A stretch of 9,751 nt of DNA from a methanogenic archaeon (GTDB lineage Archaea > Thermoplasmatota > Thermoplasmata > Methanomassiliicoccales > Methanomethylophilaceae): the NCBI GenBank assembly GCA_902787415.1, contig CADAGG010000043.1, forward strand, positions 1 to 9,751, in the 5' to 3' direction. The position numbers and the translations under genes were made by a program. Under the pieces are notes generated by a model, which worked only from the letters and a program-made list of their open reading frames with translations, was not told the DNA's origin and did no database searches. How positions within the stretch are numbered: position 1 is the stretch's first letter; every line of letters begins with the position of its first letter. This document shows, in pieces, positions 1-7,590 of this stretch.

Positions 1-1148
1 TGAACATCGCCAAGCTGGAGGCCTCGAAGGACCTGAATGAAGTCATTTCCCAGAAGGAGATGGAGATCGAGAGGCTGAAGGCCAAGCTCCAGGATGCGGA
101 GTCCCAGAAGACCATCGCCATCCAGGAGACCCTCGCTAAGAAGGACCAGGAGATCGGGGAGCTCACCAGGAAGATCGCACAGTTCGACGCAGACAAAAAG
201 CTCGCCGTCACCGAGGCCGTGTCCGAGAGGGATAAGGAACTCGCTGAGAAGGATAAAGCTATCACCGAGCTCAATTCCGCCATCGAGACCGGCAAGACCC
301 AGAGCGAGCTGGAGAAGAAGAACCTCGAGGAACGTTTCAAGATGGAGATCGAGGCCAAGGACAGGGAAGTGGAGTTCTACAAGGACTACAAGGCCCGCCA
401 GTCCACAAAGATGATCGGCGAGTCCCTGGAGAGGTTCTGCGAGGAGGAGTTCAACAAGCTGAGGGCCACCGGATTCCAGAACGCCTATTTCGAGAAGGAC
501 AACGATGCCCGCACCGGATCCAAGGGCGACTTCATCTTCAGGGAGCTCGACGATGATGGTACCGAGGTAGTCAGCATCATGTTCGAGATGAAGAACGAGG
601 CCGACACCACGGCTTCCAAGCACAAGAACGAGGACTTCTTCAAGGAGCTGGACAAGGACAGGAACGAAAAGAGCTGCGAATACGCCGTGCTGGTGACCAT
701 GCTCGAGCCCGACAGCGAGTACTACAACACCGGAATCGTCGACGTGTCATACAAGTACGACAAGATGTACGTCATCCGTCCGCAGTTCTTCATCCCCATG
801 ATCACCCTCATCAGGAACGCCTCCCGCAAGTCGCTCGATTACCGCAGGGAGCTCGCCATGGTGAAGTCCCAGAACATCGATATCACCAACTTCGAGAACC
901 AGATGAACGAGTTCAAGGAGAAGTTCGGGAACAATTACCGTCTCGCCAACGAGAGGTTCATGAAGGCCATCGAGGAGATCGACAAGACCATCGACCATCT
1001 CCAGAAGACTAAGGACAACCTGCTCGCTTCGGACAGGAACCTGAGGCTCGCCAACGACAAGGCCCAGGACCTCACAATCAAGAAGCTGACCAAGAACAAT
1101 CCTACGATGGCCAGGAAGTTCGAGGAAGCCCGTCAGGACAGGGACTGA
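1..1148 (+). CDS. DUF2130 family protein, 5' end outside the window
   Basis: The reading frame is open from the left edge (first full codon at base 3) and ends in TGA at 1146-1148, so the start lies outside the window. The first internal ATG is at 60. Counting from that Met, residues 1-110 are highly charged coiled coil, rich in Glu, Lys and Leu. Residues about 115-270 form the conserved DUF2130 core, with a GxKGDF segment (Asp157) and a FEMKNE segment (Glu176, Lys178). That arrangement resembles the D...ExK site of PD-(D/E)xK nucleases. A second helical coiled-coil stretch follows to the end. The family is widespread in bacteria and some archaea and its cellular role is not established; nuclease-like activity is an inference from the motif. 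The last 16 bases overlap the 3' end of the antiporter gene on the other strand, a tail-to-tail arrangement. Confidence 0.85.
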   Translation, partial: NIAKLEASKDLNEVISQKEMEIERLKAKLQDAESQKTIAIQETLAKKDQEIGELTRKIAQFDADKKLAVTEAVSERDKELAEKDKAITELNSAIETGKTQSELEKKNLEERFKMEIEAKDREVEFYKDYKARQSTKMIGESLERFCEEEFNKLRATGFQNAYFEKDNDARTGSKGDFIFRELDDDGTEVVSIMFEMKNEADTTASKHKNEDFFKELDKDRNEKSCEYAVLVTMLEPDSEYYNTGIVDVSYKYDKMYVIRPQFFIPMITLIRNASRKSLDYRRELAMVKSQNIDITNFENQMNEFKEKFGNNYRLANERFMKAIEEIDKTIDHLQKTKDNLLASDRNLRLANDKAQDLTIKKLTKNNPTMARKFEEARQDRD

Positions 1149-2902
1149 TCCTCTTCCTCGTCGGACAGGTCGGGCAGCGGCGCCAGGCGTGCCGTACCCT
1201 TCTTGATCCTCCTGTTGCGGATGAGCGCCACCACTATGATGGCAATGATAAGGTTCAGCACCGCGTAGAGGGTCTTGGTCTCGGTGGGGAACAGGACGAT
1301 GATCGTCATGTCGAGAAGGATGGCACAGACCAGGGGATTCAGCGCCTGATAGGCTCTGAGCCTGCCCACGGTCTTGGCGTCCCTGCTCTGTCCGGCCTCC
1401 GTCTTACCGAAGTCGTATGTGTAGGCGACCAGGCGGATCTGCTCGACGATCGACTTGCAGGGGACGAACAGCAGCCAGAAGTTCAGCGACATGAGGACGA
1501 AGTCCCAGTACCTGGGAAGTCCGGTAAGGTTCTCGTTCATCCAGTCGAATGCGTAGGGATATCCGTAGTAGCACACCGCCTCGATTATGATGATCGCCAG
1601 GACGTCCACGTAGACCCTGCCGATACCGGAGTTGAACATGTCCCTCGCCTTGCCGGTCATGCCGTTGAGCGATGCATAGAAGTTGCTCCTCTTGGCGTTG
1701 AAGCGCGAGCAGAAGTTGCGGAGGGACTGGGGGCTCCTCTTCTCGGCCCCGTCCCAGATCCTGGCGGAGTTCCTGGTCAGGATGGGCAGCATCACCATGG
1801 AGATGAGCGCCGCTCCGATGACCGAGGAGTAGAACGCCTGGTCCACGACGTTGTAATCCAGTGCCTGCTTGGCGATGATGAACGCGAACTCTCCCATGGC
1901 GCACAGGGCCACCGCGGACATGTATCCGTCGCGGGGCTTCTCGTTGCCGATCCAGTACCCAAGGAAGACGGTGGAGGACTTGAGGGCGGCGAACAGCAGG
2001 TAGAAGATGATGATCAGCAGGATGTTGTCGACCAGTCCCTGGAAGGTGACCTCCATTCCCACAGATATGAAGAACATGGCCATGAACAGGCTCTTGAGGG
2101 GGTCCACGAAGTGCTCCACGACATGCTTCTTCACGGTGGATGCGATCATGACTCCCATCAGGAACGCTCCGATGGCGACGGAGAGGCCCATCAGGTAGGC
2201 GGCGAACGCCAGCACGAAGGCCATTCCGACGCACAGCAGGGCGGTGAGCTCGTCGTTGATGTAGTTGGACAGCCAGTCGACCACGCGGGGGACCACCTTC
2301 AGGCCCACGCCGAAGCAGAGGACCATGAACACGGCGATCTTGATGATGAGGATGACCAGTTCGATGGGGTCCATGTTGCTTCCGCTGAGCAGCGGGGTCA
2401 GCATGGAGAGCATGATGACCTGACCGATGTCCTCCATGATGGTGATGAGGACCAGCATCTCGATGTGCTCGACATCTAGGGTCCCCTGGGACTTGAGGAC
2501 CGCCATGACGACGGCGGTGCTGGAACCGGAGATGATGGCGCCGAGGGTGATGCATTGAACGAAGTTGAATCCCAGGATGAAGCCGCCGATCATACCGCCG
2601 ACGAGCATCAGGGGCAGCTGCACCGCCGCCACGGTTATGGCGAGGGTACCCTTCTGCTTCATCTTCCTGACGTCGATCTCCATGCCTATGGCGAACATCA
2701 GCATGATCAATCCGAGGTGCGAGAAGACCTCGACGACGTCCATGGCGCCCTCGTCGGTGAACAGATTGAGGTTGGCGATGAGGATACCCGCTACCAGGAA
2801 ACCTATGAGGGGAGGCATGTTCACCCTGCTGAGCAGGGTGGAGCAGACGACGGCCAGTACGATGAGTATGGCCATGCAGGAGATGAGAACTACTTCTTCC
2901 AT
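1133..2902 (-). CDS. CPA2-family cation:proton antiporter (Kef/NapA type)
   Basis: A 589-residue integral membrane protein that should exchange Na+ or K+ for H+ across the cytoplasmic membrane. Residues 1-385 are the Na_H_Exchanger fold of about 12 helices. Visible landmarks are the TM2-TM3 segment ending in FAIGMEID (residues 70-77), the [12 protein letters not shown] stretch near 125-136, and an acidic pair Glu157-Asp158 in IMEDIGQ where CPA2 carriers have their ion-binding ND, DD or QD pair. After a basic cytosolic linker (about 390-430), residues about 435-575 add three to four more hydrophobic helices. There is no TrkA-N/RCK nucleotide-binding domain, unlike KefB and KefC. The ATG at 2902 is the first in frame; no clear Shine-Dalgarno precedes it. 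Met10 is an alternative start. The 60-base gap to the upstream parvulin holds a weak TATA-like stretch near 2955-2962. Confidence 0.9.
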   Translation of the reverse strand: MEEVVLISCMAILIVLAVVCSTLLSRVNMPPLIGFLVAGILIANLNLFTDEGAMDVVEVFSHLGLIMLMFAIGMEIDVRKMKQKGTLAITVAAVQLPLMLVGGMIGGFILGFNFVQCITLGAIISGSSTAVVMAVLKSQGTLDVEHIEMLVLITIMEDIGQVIMLSMLTPLLSGSNMDPIELVILIIKIAVFMVLCFGVGLKVVPRVVDWLSNYINDELTALLCVGMAFVLAFAAYLMGLSVAIGAFLMGVMIASTVKKHVVEHFVDPLKSLFMAMFFISVGMEVTFQGLVDNILLIIIFYLLFAALKSSTVFLGYWIGNEKPRDGYMSAVALCAMGEFAFIIAKQALDYNVVDQAFYSSVIGAALISMVMLPILTRNSARIWDGAEKRSPQSLRNFCSRFNAKRSNFYASLNGMTGKARDMFNSGIGRVYVDVLAIIIIEAVCYYGYPYAFDWMNENLTGLPRYWDFVLMSLNFWLLFVPCKSIVEQIRLVAYTYDFGKTEAGQSRDAKTVGRLRAYQALNPLVCAILLDMTIIVLFPTETKTLYAVLNLIIAIIVVALIRNRRIKKGTARLAPLPDLSDEEEDQSLS

Positions 2903-2962
2903 ATCGGGACGGGCTTCGGGATGGGGCTCCGGTCGCCCGGACGCCCCGTGAAAGGTATTTTA

Positions 2963-3241
2963 TCAGCGCTGTCCGACGATGTAGATGACGTGCCAGCCGA
3001 ACTGGGTCTGGACCATTCCGAAGTCGCCGGTGTTGTACTGGAAGCAGAAGTCTTCGAAGGGCTTTACCATCTGGCCGCGGCCGAACCAGCCGAGGTCTCC
3101 TCCCTGCCTGCCGGAGGGGCAGGAGGACCTTGCCCTGGCGAGGGCGGCGAAGTCTCCGCCTGCCATGATCTGCTGATAGATGTCCTGTGCCTCGGCCTGA
3201 GTCTTGACGAGGATGTGTGCTGCGCGTACTTGCTGAACCAT
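2963..3241 (-). CDS. ppiC: Parvulin-type peptidyl-prolyl cis-trans isomerase (PpiC/Par10-like)
   Basis: A stand-alone 92-residue parvulin domain that should catalyse cis-trans isomerisation of X-Pro bonds. It has no signal peptide or membrane helix, so it is predicted to be cytosolic. It matches the minimal E. coli PpiC (Par10) architecture over its whole length. The opening is AAHILVK with His9. The SSCPSG segment with Cys41 fills the catalytic Cys/Asp position. GGDLGWFGRGQMV is in the middle and TQFGWHVI with His84 near the end. These are the usual active-site residues of the family. The ATG at 3241 lies 24-29 bases downstream of a TATA box, as expected for a leaderless archaeal mRNA. Its neighbours are the cobalt operon upstream and the antiporter downstream, with no obvious functional tie to either. 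Confidence 0.93.
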   Translation of the reverse strand: MVQQVRAAHILVKTQAEAQDIYQQIMAGGDFAALARARSSCPSGRQGGDLGWFGRGQMVKPFEDFCFQYNTGDFGMVQTQFGWHVIYIVGQR

Positions 3242-3264
3242 GAGTTCCGAACATGTCTAACGCG

Positions 3265-3270
3265 TATAAA
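3265..3270 (-). promoter_or_regulatory. Archaeal TATA box for ppiC
   Basis: Read on the minus strand, AAATTTATACGCG (3273-3261) contains TTTATA at 3270-3265 with an A-rich BRE-like stretch in front. It sits 24-29 bases upstream of the ATG, which places transcription start at or next to the start codon. It lies in the 47-base gap between cbiO2 and ppiC, so ppiC can be transcribed separately from the cobalt operon. Confidence 0.6.
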
Positions 3271-3288
3271 TTTGTGCGTGCGCGCGAC

Positions 3289-4434
3289 TCAGTTGCGGAT
3301 ATCGAGGGAGATGTCCGCGAAACCGCCCTTGTTGATGTAGTCCGCGGAGGCCCTGGCGCTCTCGACCATGACGGGATCGCAGAACAGGACCGCATCGCTC
3401 CCGGAGAGGCACTTGAGGGTGCAGTTCTCGGGACCGTTGTAGACGAAGTCGATCCTGGCTTTCGATGAGTCCTGCGCGCGGCGGGCGGACATGCCGTAGA
3501 TTCCGGTGGTCATGTCCCCGAAGCCGTTGTCGTCGATGAGGGCGTTGATGTCCGAACCGTCCTCCACGGGGATGATGTGCAGGGTGCCCGCGGAGGCCTT
3601 GGAATTACCTATCTTAGCGGACATCTGGCACTGTGTGCGGGGGAAGGGTTCGCGCTCCACCGTTCCGCAGCTCGAGAGGCCCTCGTTCATGACGAACGCC
3701 ATGGGGGGCATGAGGCCGGAGAGGTACACCTCGACCTTGTCGGAATAGAATGGTTCGGCGGGCCCGGAGTACACGCATTTGCCGTGGCGCATGACGTGGA
3801 TCTCGTCCGCCCACGAGTAGGTGAGGTCGGTGTCGTGCGACGACATTATCACGGTTACGCCGGAGCGGTAGAGCTGCTCCGCGATCTCCATGACCTCGCA
3901 GGCCATCTGGGGGTCGAGACCGGCGGTGGGCTCGTCCATGATGAGGACCTTCGGTTTCATGGCCAGGACACCGGCGAGGGTGATCCTCTTCCTCTGGCCG
4001 TACGATAGTTTCATGGTCGGGGACTTGCGGAACTCCGACATGCCGACGGCGAAGAGGGCGTCGTCCACGCGCTTCTGCACCTCGTCCTTCGGGAGCTTCA
4101 TGTTCTCGGGGCCGTAGGCGACGTCCTGCTCCACGATGGGGCGGAACAGCATGTCGTTGGGGTTCTGGAAGAGGATGGAGACCTCGGAGCGCATGCGGTT
4201 GATGTTCTTCTTCCTGTAGGAGAGGGGTGAGCCGTTGTACAGCACCTCTCCCGAGTCGGGTTTGCGGAGTGCGTTGAGGATGCTGAAGAGGGTGGATTTA
4301 CCGGCTCCGTTGGCCCCGAGGATGGCGGTCTTGACATTCCTTTCGATGGACATGGTCACGTCGTCGAGGACGTCGGGGGTGTTGCGCTCGTACTTGAATT
4401 TCACGTTCTGGGTCTGCAGGACGGGGTCGCTCAT
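3289..4434 (-). CDS. cbiO: Cobalt ECF transporter ATPase, second copy, with C-terminal extension
   Basis: One of two ATPases powering Co2+ uptake through CbiMNQ. The 381 residues start at the ATG at 4434, which overlaps the TGA of the upstream cbiO in an ATGA 4-base overlap. GGAGG at 4446-4442 lies 7 bases before the start. The frame stays open further upstream, but that part is a shadow of the neighbour. The ABC domain spans about 1-240: A-loop Tyr15, Walker A GANGAGKS (40-47), Q-loop Gln90, signature LSYGQRKR (143-150), Walker B LIMDEP (164-169, Glu168 catalytic) and H-loop His200. The signature has Tyr where LSGGQ has its first Gly. Residues about 250-381 are an extra domain, shared with the first CbiO, that ordinary CbiO proteins of about 280 residues lack. 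The gene ends the operon. Confidence 0.92.
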   Translation of the reverse strand: MSDPVLQTQNVKFKYERNTPDVLDDVTMSIERNVKTAILGANGAGKSTLFSILNALRKPDSGEVLYNGSPLSYRKKNINRMRSEVSILFQNPNDMLFRPIVEQDVAYGPENMKLPKDEVQKRVDDALFAVGMSEFRKSPTMKLSYGQRKRITLAGVLAMKPKVLIMDEPTAGLDPQMACEVMEIAEQLYRSGVTVIMSSHDTDLTYSWADEIHVMRHGKCVYSGPAEPFYSDKVEVYLSGLMPPMAFVMNEGLSSCGTVEREPFPRTQCQMSAKIGNSKASAGTLHIIPVEDGSDINALIDDNGFGDMTTGIYGMSARRAQDSSKARIDFVYNGPENCTLKCLSGSDAVLFCDPVMVESARASADYINKGGFADISLDIRN

Positions 4435-5534
4435 CTTACCGCCTCCAGCCTTACGTCGGCGCCGAGGGTGCGGAGCGCCTCGGCCTGCTCCCTTACGGTG
4501 GTGTCGAAGATCTCGTCGTAGATGAGGACGGAGTCCCTGCCGAGCACCGCCTCGCTGAAGCAGGAGTCGATGCCGTTGAAGTAGAAGTCGATCCTCTCGC
4601 CGTTCAGGGCGTTGCGGGAGTCGGGTCCGTAGACTCCGATCTTGGCCTCGGGGCCGGCCTCGCGGGCGGCCTCCGCATGCCTCTCGGACAGTCCGGTGCC
4701 CTCCTTGTAGGGAACGCAGAAGATGCGTCCCGCGTTGCATTTGTCGCCGAACTTGGCGAGGAACTCGCAGGAGTTGTGGGGATATGGCGCGGGGGAGAGG
4801 CCCCTCATGGAGGAGACCTCCCTGTTCATGTTGAACGTCGAAGGCGGCAGGAGGCCGCAGAGGTGCACGTTCTCGGGGTCGGAGTAGAAGTCCTCCGAAT
4901 TACCGGAATAGACCTTCCTTCCGTTGCGGAGGACGTTGATCCTGTCGGCCCAGCCGTAGGCGAGGTCGATGTCGTGGGTGGATATGAGCACGGTGACTCC
5001 GCGTAGGTGCAGTTTCTCGGCCAGTTCCATGACCTCCATGGACGACTGGGGATCGAGTCCGGCGGTGGGCTCGTCCATGATCATGACCTCCGGGTCCACG
5101 GCGAGGGCACCGGCGATGGCGACCCTCTTCCTCTGGCCCCCGGACAGCTGCTGGAGGGGGCGCTTGCGGTATTCGGACATGCGGACGTCGCGGAGGGCCT
5201 TGTCGATGCGCACCTCCACCTCGTCGCGGTCCATGCCGATGTTGAGCGGGGAGAATGCCACATCCTCCTCCACGAGGGTGCAGAACATCTGCTCGTCGGG
5301 GTTCTGCAGGACGACGGATACCTTGGAGCGGACCTCGGTCAGTCCGTCGGCGGTGTACTGTATGGGCTGTCCGCGGAAGAGGACCTCCCCCTCCTGCGGC
5401 TTGTATACTCCCGTGAGGGTGTAGAATAAGGTTGTCTTACCTGCGCCGTTGGCTCCGAGGATGCCGACGCGGGAACCCTCCTCCACCTCGAGGTCGAATC
5501 CGTCGAGGACCTTGGGAAGGCCGGGGTGGTGCAT
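4431..5534 (-). CDS. cbiO: Cobalt ECF transporter ATPase, first copy, with C-terminal extension; true start probably upstream
   Basis: This ATPase pairs with the second CbiO. From the ATG at 5534 it has 367 residues: Walker A GANGAGKTT (27-35), Q-loop Gln77, signature LSGGQRKR (130-137), Walker B MIMDEP (151-156, Glu155) and H-loop His187. All ATPase motifs are intact. This ATG is the only canonical start in the frame, yet it begins after the conserved first strand. The preceding codons 5561-5535 spell IFEVRNVSF, a typical CbiO N-terminus including the A-loop aromatic. The frame is closed by a TGA at 5606-5604 with no ATG, GTG or TTG between. An ACG at 5570 or ATA at 5561 may serve instead. 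Residues about 240-367 form the same extra domain seen in the second CbiO, so the pair arose by duplication after that domain was acquired. Confidence 0.9.
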   Translation of the reverse strand: MHHPGLPKVLDGFDLEVEEGSRVGILGANGAGKTTLFYTLTGVYKPQEGEVLFRGQPIQYTADGLTEVRSKVSVVLQNPDEQMFCTLVEEDVAFSPLNIGMDRDEVEVRIDKALRDVRMSEYRKRPLQQLSGGQRKRVAIAGALAVDPEVMIMDEPTAGLDPQSSMEVMELAEKLHLRGVTVLISTHDIDLAYGWADRINVLRNGRKVYSGNSEDFYSDPENVHLCGLLPPSTFNMNREVSSMRGLSPAPYPHNSCEFLAKFGDKCNAGRIFCVPYKEGTGLSERHAEAAREAGPEAKIGVYGPDSRNALNGERIDFYFNGIDSCFSEAVLGRDSVLIYDEIFDTTVREQAEALRTLGADVRLEAVR

Positions 5535-5579
5535 GAATGATACGTTCCTGACTTCGAATATGTTGGACGTCTTACCACC
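5535..5579 (-). promoter_or_regulatory. Likely non-canonical translation start of the first cbiO
   Basis: Read on the minus strand, GGTGG (5579-5575) overlaps the TAA of cbiQ (5574-5572). It is followed by ACG at 5570-5568, then TCC, AAC, ATA (5561-5559) and codons for FEVRNVSF, in frame with cbiO. The spacing suits a start at ACG, giving MSNIFEVRNVSF, with one base between the cbiQ stop and the start. An ATA start is the other option. This is inferred from conserved protein sequence upstream of the first ATG. Confidence 0.5.
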
Positions 5580-6396
5580 CCATGTACGGTGCGAATATGG
5601 CGGTCATGTCGATCCATCCCGCGGTCTCCCTGCCGATGAGAAAGAGGGCCACAACGAGGATGATCGTGATTGCGAACCACTTGACTCCCATCTTTTGGGG
5701 CATGCGGTAGATGGGGAAGTATCCCCTGTAGTTCCTGCAGGCGAGGGACGCCTCGGACTTCTCCGCGAGTTCGAGGGAGAAGATGAAGGTGCCGGTCATT
5801 GCTCCGGCGTAGGATTTGACGGCGGTCATGGCGCCGTTGTAGCCGAGGCGGCACTGGGCCGCGTCGAGCATTATGAGGAAGCGCTCCAGGAGCAGGAACG
5901 CGTATCTGTAGATGAGGACGATGAGCTCGCAGATCTCCGGGGGGCACTTGATGGACCTGAGGGCGTGGGCGAGGTGGGGGATCGGCGTGGAGCATGCGAA
6001 AGATAACATAAGGGTGACTCCCGCGATGGCCCTGAAGAATATGACCCAGGCCTTCTGGAAACTGGCGTCGGTCATGTGCACCGTGAACCACAGGAACTTG
6101 CCGTCCCAGAGGGCGGGCTGGTTGGCGTCTCCCATGATGGAGATCATGCCGCTTCCGAGGATCATGATGAGGATGGCCTCGCCGATGGCGAGCGTTAGAA
6201 TAAGAGGGACCCTGAAATGGGTGGAATAGCCCATCAGGATCAGTCCGATGGTGAATGTGATGAGTGTGACGAGAATGCTGTCGGTGAGGAGTCCCACGAT
6301 TAGCAGGCATATCACGAAAAAGAGTTTTCCGAGCGGGGACCAGTCGAGCATCTTGGAGCTGTATGCTATCGCATCCATCTGCGCCTGCTCTGACAT
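5572..6396 (-). CDS. cbiQ: Cobalt ECF transporter transmembrane component CbiQ
   Basis: This 274-residue membrane protein is the T component that couples ATP hydrolysis by the CbiO pair to the CbiM substrate-binding protein. Hydrophobic helices lie at about 24-56, 62-84, 115-135, 156-176 and 238-255. The two cytosolic coupling motifs of the family are present in variant form: AAQCRLGY at 179-186 and LACRNYRGY at 218-226. These dock in the grooves of the ATPases. The ATG at 6396 follows AAGGAG (6413-6408) with 11 bases between. The gene begins 23 bases after cbiN and ends at the start region of cbiO, consistent with one transcript. Length and topology are normal for CbiQ. Confidence 0.93.
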   Translation of the reverse strand: MSEQAQMDAIAYSSKMLDWSPLGKLFFVICLLIVGLLTDSILVTLITFTIGLILMGYSTHFRVPLILTLAIGEAILIMILGSGMISIMGDANQPALWDGKFLWFTVHMTDASFQKAWVIFFRAIAGVTLMLSFACSTPIPHLAHALRSIKCPPEICELIVLIYRYAFLLLERFLIMLDAAQCRLGYNGAMTAVKSYAGAMTGTFIFSLELAEKSEASLACRNYRGYFPIYRMPQKMGVKWFAITIILVVALFLIGRETAGWIDMTAIFAPYMGW

Positions 6397-6419
6397 CCTG
6401 TTCCCCGCTCCTTATGGTT

Positions 6420-6749
6420 TCACTGTTCGGTCTCGGTCTTGCCGGTTCCGGCTCTCTTCTGTCCGGCGTTGAAGCCGATGAAGTAACCGATGATGATCGC
6501 ACCGATGGCGGCCTGGACTGCGAAGAGGAGGGACTCGGTCTCTCCGGGGAGCTCGTAGTTGGGGTCGCCGGTGATGATGGTGAGGATATCTCCGGTCCAT
6601 GCCTCGTATCCGTAGTCGTCCGCGACTCCTCCTCCGGCGTCGTCGGAACCTCCGAAGTCGCCGTTGACGCATGCGAGGAACACGACGCTCATCACGATGA
6701 TGACGGCGAAGCATCCGATGTACAGTTTCTGGTTGTTGCTGAGTGCCAT
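6420..6749 (-). CDS. cbiN: Cobalt transport accessory protein CbiN
   Basis: A small 109-residue protein that helps load Co2+ into CbiM. It has the CbiN layout of two membrane helices (about 10-27 and 74-94) around an extracytoplasmic loop rich in Gly and Asp. The loop contains FGGSDDAGG and the conserved PGETESLLFAVQAAIGA stretch entering helix two. The ATG at 6749 comes 3 bases after the cbiM stop. Its Shine-Dalgarno GGAGG (6762-6758) is inside the last codons of cbiM, a sign of translational coupling. A short charged tail after helix two should be cytosolic. Family assignment is firm from the loop and second-helix motif. Confidence 0.94.
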   Translation of the reverse strand: MALSNNQKLYIGCFAVIIVMSVVFLACVNGDFGGSDDAGGGVADDYGYEAWTGDILTIITGDPNYELPGETESLLFAVQAAIGAIIIGYFIGFNAGQKRAGTGKTETEQ

Positions 6750-6752
6750 TGC

Positions 6753-7439
6753 TCACTCCTCCTTGGCGAAGGGGTTGATCTTGTTCTTGTCGGCGATCTC
6801 GAACACGTCGGGACGGGTGGTCGACAGGTACTGGGCGAACATTCCGAGGATGAGACCCTCGATGATGGCGAGGGGGACCTGGGTGACCGCGTAGACGGAC
6901 ATGAAGTCGACGAATGCGTCGACGAAGCTGGCGTTGTTGGCGGTGACGACGTTGAGGGTCATCTGGATGGCGGTGACGACATAGGTCATGAAGTCAGCGA
7001 CAGCGGCTGCCGCGACCATGGAGACGAAGACGCCTGCTCCGGCCTTCCTGAGGAGCTTCCAGATGATCAGTCCGAAGAGGGGACCGATGATACCCATGGA
7101 GACGCAGTTGGCTCCGAGGGTGGTGAATCCTCCGTGGGCGATGAGAAGTGCCTGGAAGATGAGGACGATGGTCGACAGGACTGCGCAGACTCCGACACCG
7201 TAGAAGACGACGGCGATTCCGGTTCCGGTGGGGTGGGCACTGGATCCGGTGACGGACGGCAGTTTGAGCGAGGAGATCAGGAAGATGAACGCTCCAGAGA
7301 GGGCGACGATCATCTTCTGATCGGGGTGATCCCTGAGAATCTGACGAAGTTTTACAACTCCGATGTAGAAGAAGGGGATCATGACTATGAACCATACGAG
7401 GCACCAGATGGGCTCGAGGTATCCTTCCATAATGTGCAT
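6753..7439 (-). CDS. cbiM: Cobalt ECF transporter substrate-binding membrane protein CbiM
   Basis: The Co2+-binding S component, 228 residues with about six to seven membrane helices. I chose the ATG at 7439, not the ATG at 7505, for two reasons. GGAG (7450-7447) lies 7 bases upstream. The protein then begins MHIMEGYL, and in the CbiM/NikM family the free N-terminal Met and His2 are metal ligands, so an extension would destroy the site. A further ligand His is present as His69 in TGSSAHPTGTG. The conserved QALLIAHGGFTTLGAN segment follows near residue 95-110. The gene heads the operon cbiMNQOO. Nickel cannot be fully excluded from sequence, but the separate CbiN and the HPTGTG motif favour cobalt. 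The 22-residue longer version would read through the palindromic operator region. Confidence 0.94.
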   Translation of the reverse strand: MHIMEGYLEPIWCLVWFIVMIPFFYIGVVKLRQILRDHPDQKMIVALSGAFIFLISSLKLPSVTGSSAHPTGTGIAVVFYGVGVCAVLSTIVLIFQALLIAHGGFTTLGANCVSMGIIGPLFGLIIWKLLRKAGAGVFVSMVAAAAVADFMTYVVTAIQMTLNVVTANNASFVDAFVDFMSVYAVTQVPLAIIEGLILGMFAQYLSTTRPDVFEIADKNKINPFAKEE

Positions 7440-7456
7440 TTGAATTCTCCGTTTAT

Positions 7457-7475
7457 CCATCCCGCAGTGGGATGG
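7457..7475 (-). promoter_or_regulatory. Hairpin in the cbiM mRNA leader
   Basis: CCATCCC (7457-7463) and GGGATGG (7469-7475) form a perfect 7-bp stem with a 5-base loop. On the transcript it ends 6 bases before the GGAG ribosome binding site. It could affect mRNA stability or access to the start. No T run follows, so it is not an intrinsic terminator. Confidence 0.5.
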
Positions 7476-7485
7476 GTTTCTCTCA

Positions 7486-7499
7486 AACCGATATCGGTT
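7486..7499. promoter_or_regulatory. Perfect 14-bp palindrome, putative operator for cbiMNQOO
   Basis: AACCGATATCGGTT is its own reverse complement. It lies 17-30 bases downstream of the cbiM TATA box, so it spans the predicted transcription start. That is a classic place for a repressor to block polymerase. A related copy lies 91 bp upstream. The regulator is unknown; metal- or corrinoid-sensing is inferred from the genes controlled. Confidence 0.6.
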
Positions 7500-7515
7500 G
7501 GACATCTGGTTGCGC

Positions 7516-7522
7516 TATATAA
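7516..7522 (-). promoter_or_regulatory. TATA box of the cobalt operon
   Basis: On the minus strand CTATTATATAGCGC (7525-7512) contains the archaeal TATA element TTATATA in a locally AT-rich stretch. It is about 77-83 bases before the cbiM ATG, predicting a start near 7493 and a leader of about 50 bases that carries the hairpin and a GGAG site. Confidence 0.6.
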
Positions 7523-7576
7523 TAGTTGGTCATGTAATCCAACTTATCGAAAATCCTATGACCCAGATACTTTGAA

Positions 7577-7590
7577 AACCAATGTCGGTT
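7577..7590. promoter_or_regulatory. Second, imperfect copy of the cobalt-operon palindrome
   Basis: AACCAATGTCGGTT matches the palindrome at 7486-7499 at 12 of 14 positions and keeps both outer half-sites AACC and GGTT. It is about 55 bases upstream of the TATA box. The 91-bp spacing could allow two bound regulators to cooperate or loop the DNA (inference). Confidence 0.45.

Noticed and set aside
1404..3395. Long 663-codon frame on the minus strand across the antiporter and parvulin
   Set aside because: It is Arg/His/Pro-rich with no recognisable domain and is antisense-frame shadow of two clear genes in another minus frame.
4435..4740. N-terminal extension of the second CbiO
   Set aside because: The extra 102 residues are Arg-rich shadow of the first cbiO; the ATGA overlap and GGAGG fix the start at 4434.
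5339..6502. 387-codon minus frame over cbiQ and the start of cbiO
   Set aside because: Basic, low-complexity shadow of cbiQ; does not supply an upstream start for cbiO because it is in a different frame.
7440..7500. Cobalamin riboswitch upstream of cbiM
   Set aside because: A CCCACTG resembles the B12 box, but the leader is only about 50 bases, lacks the other conserved stems, and the palindrome covers the predicted transcription start.
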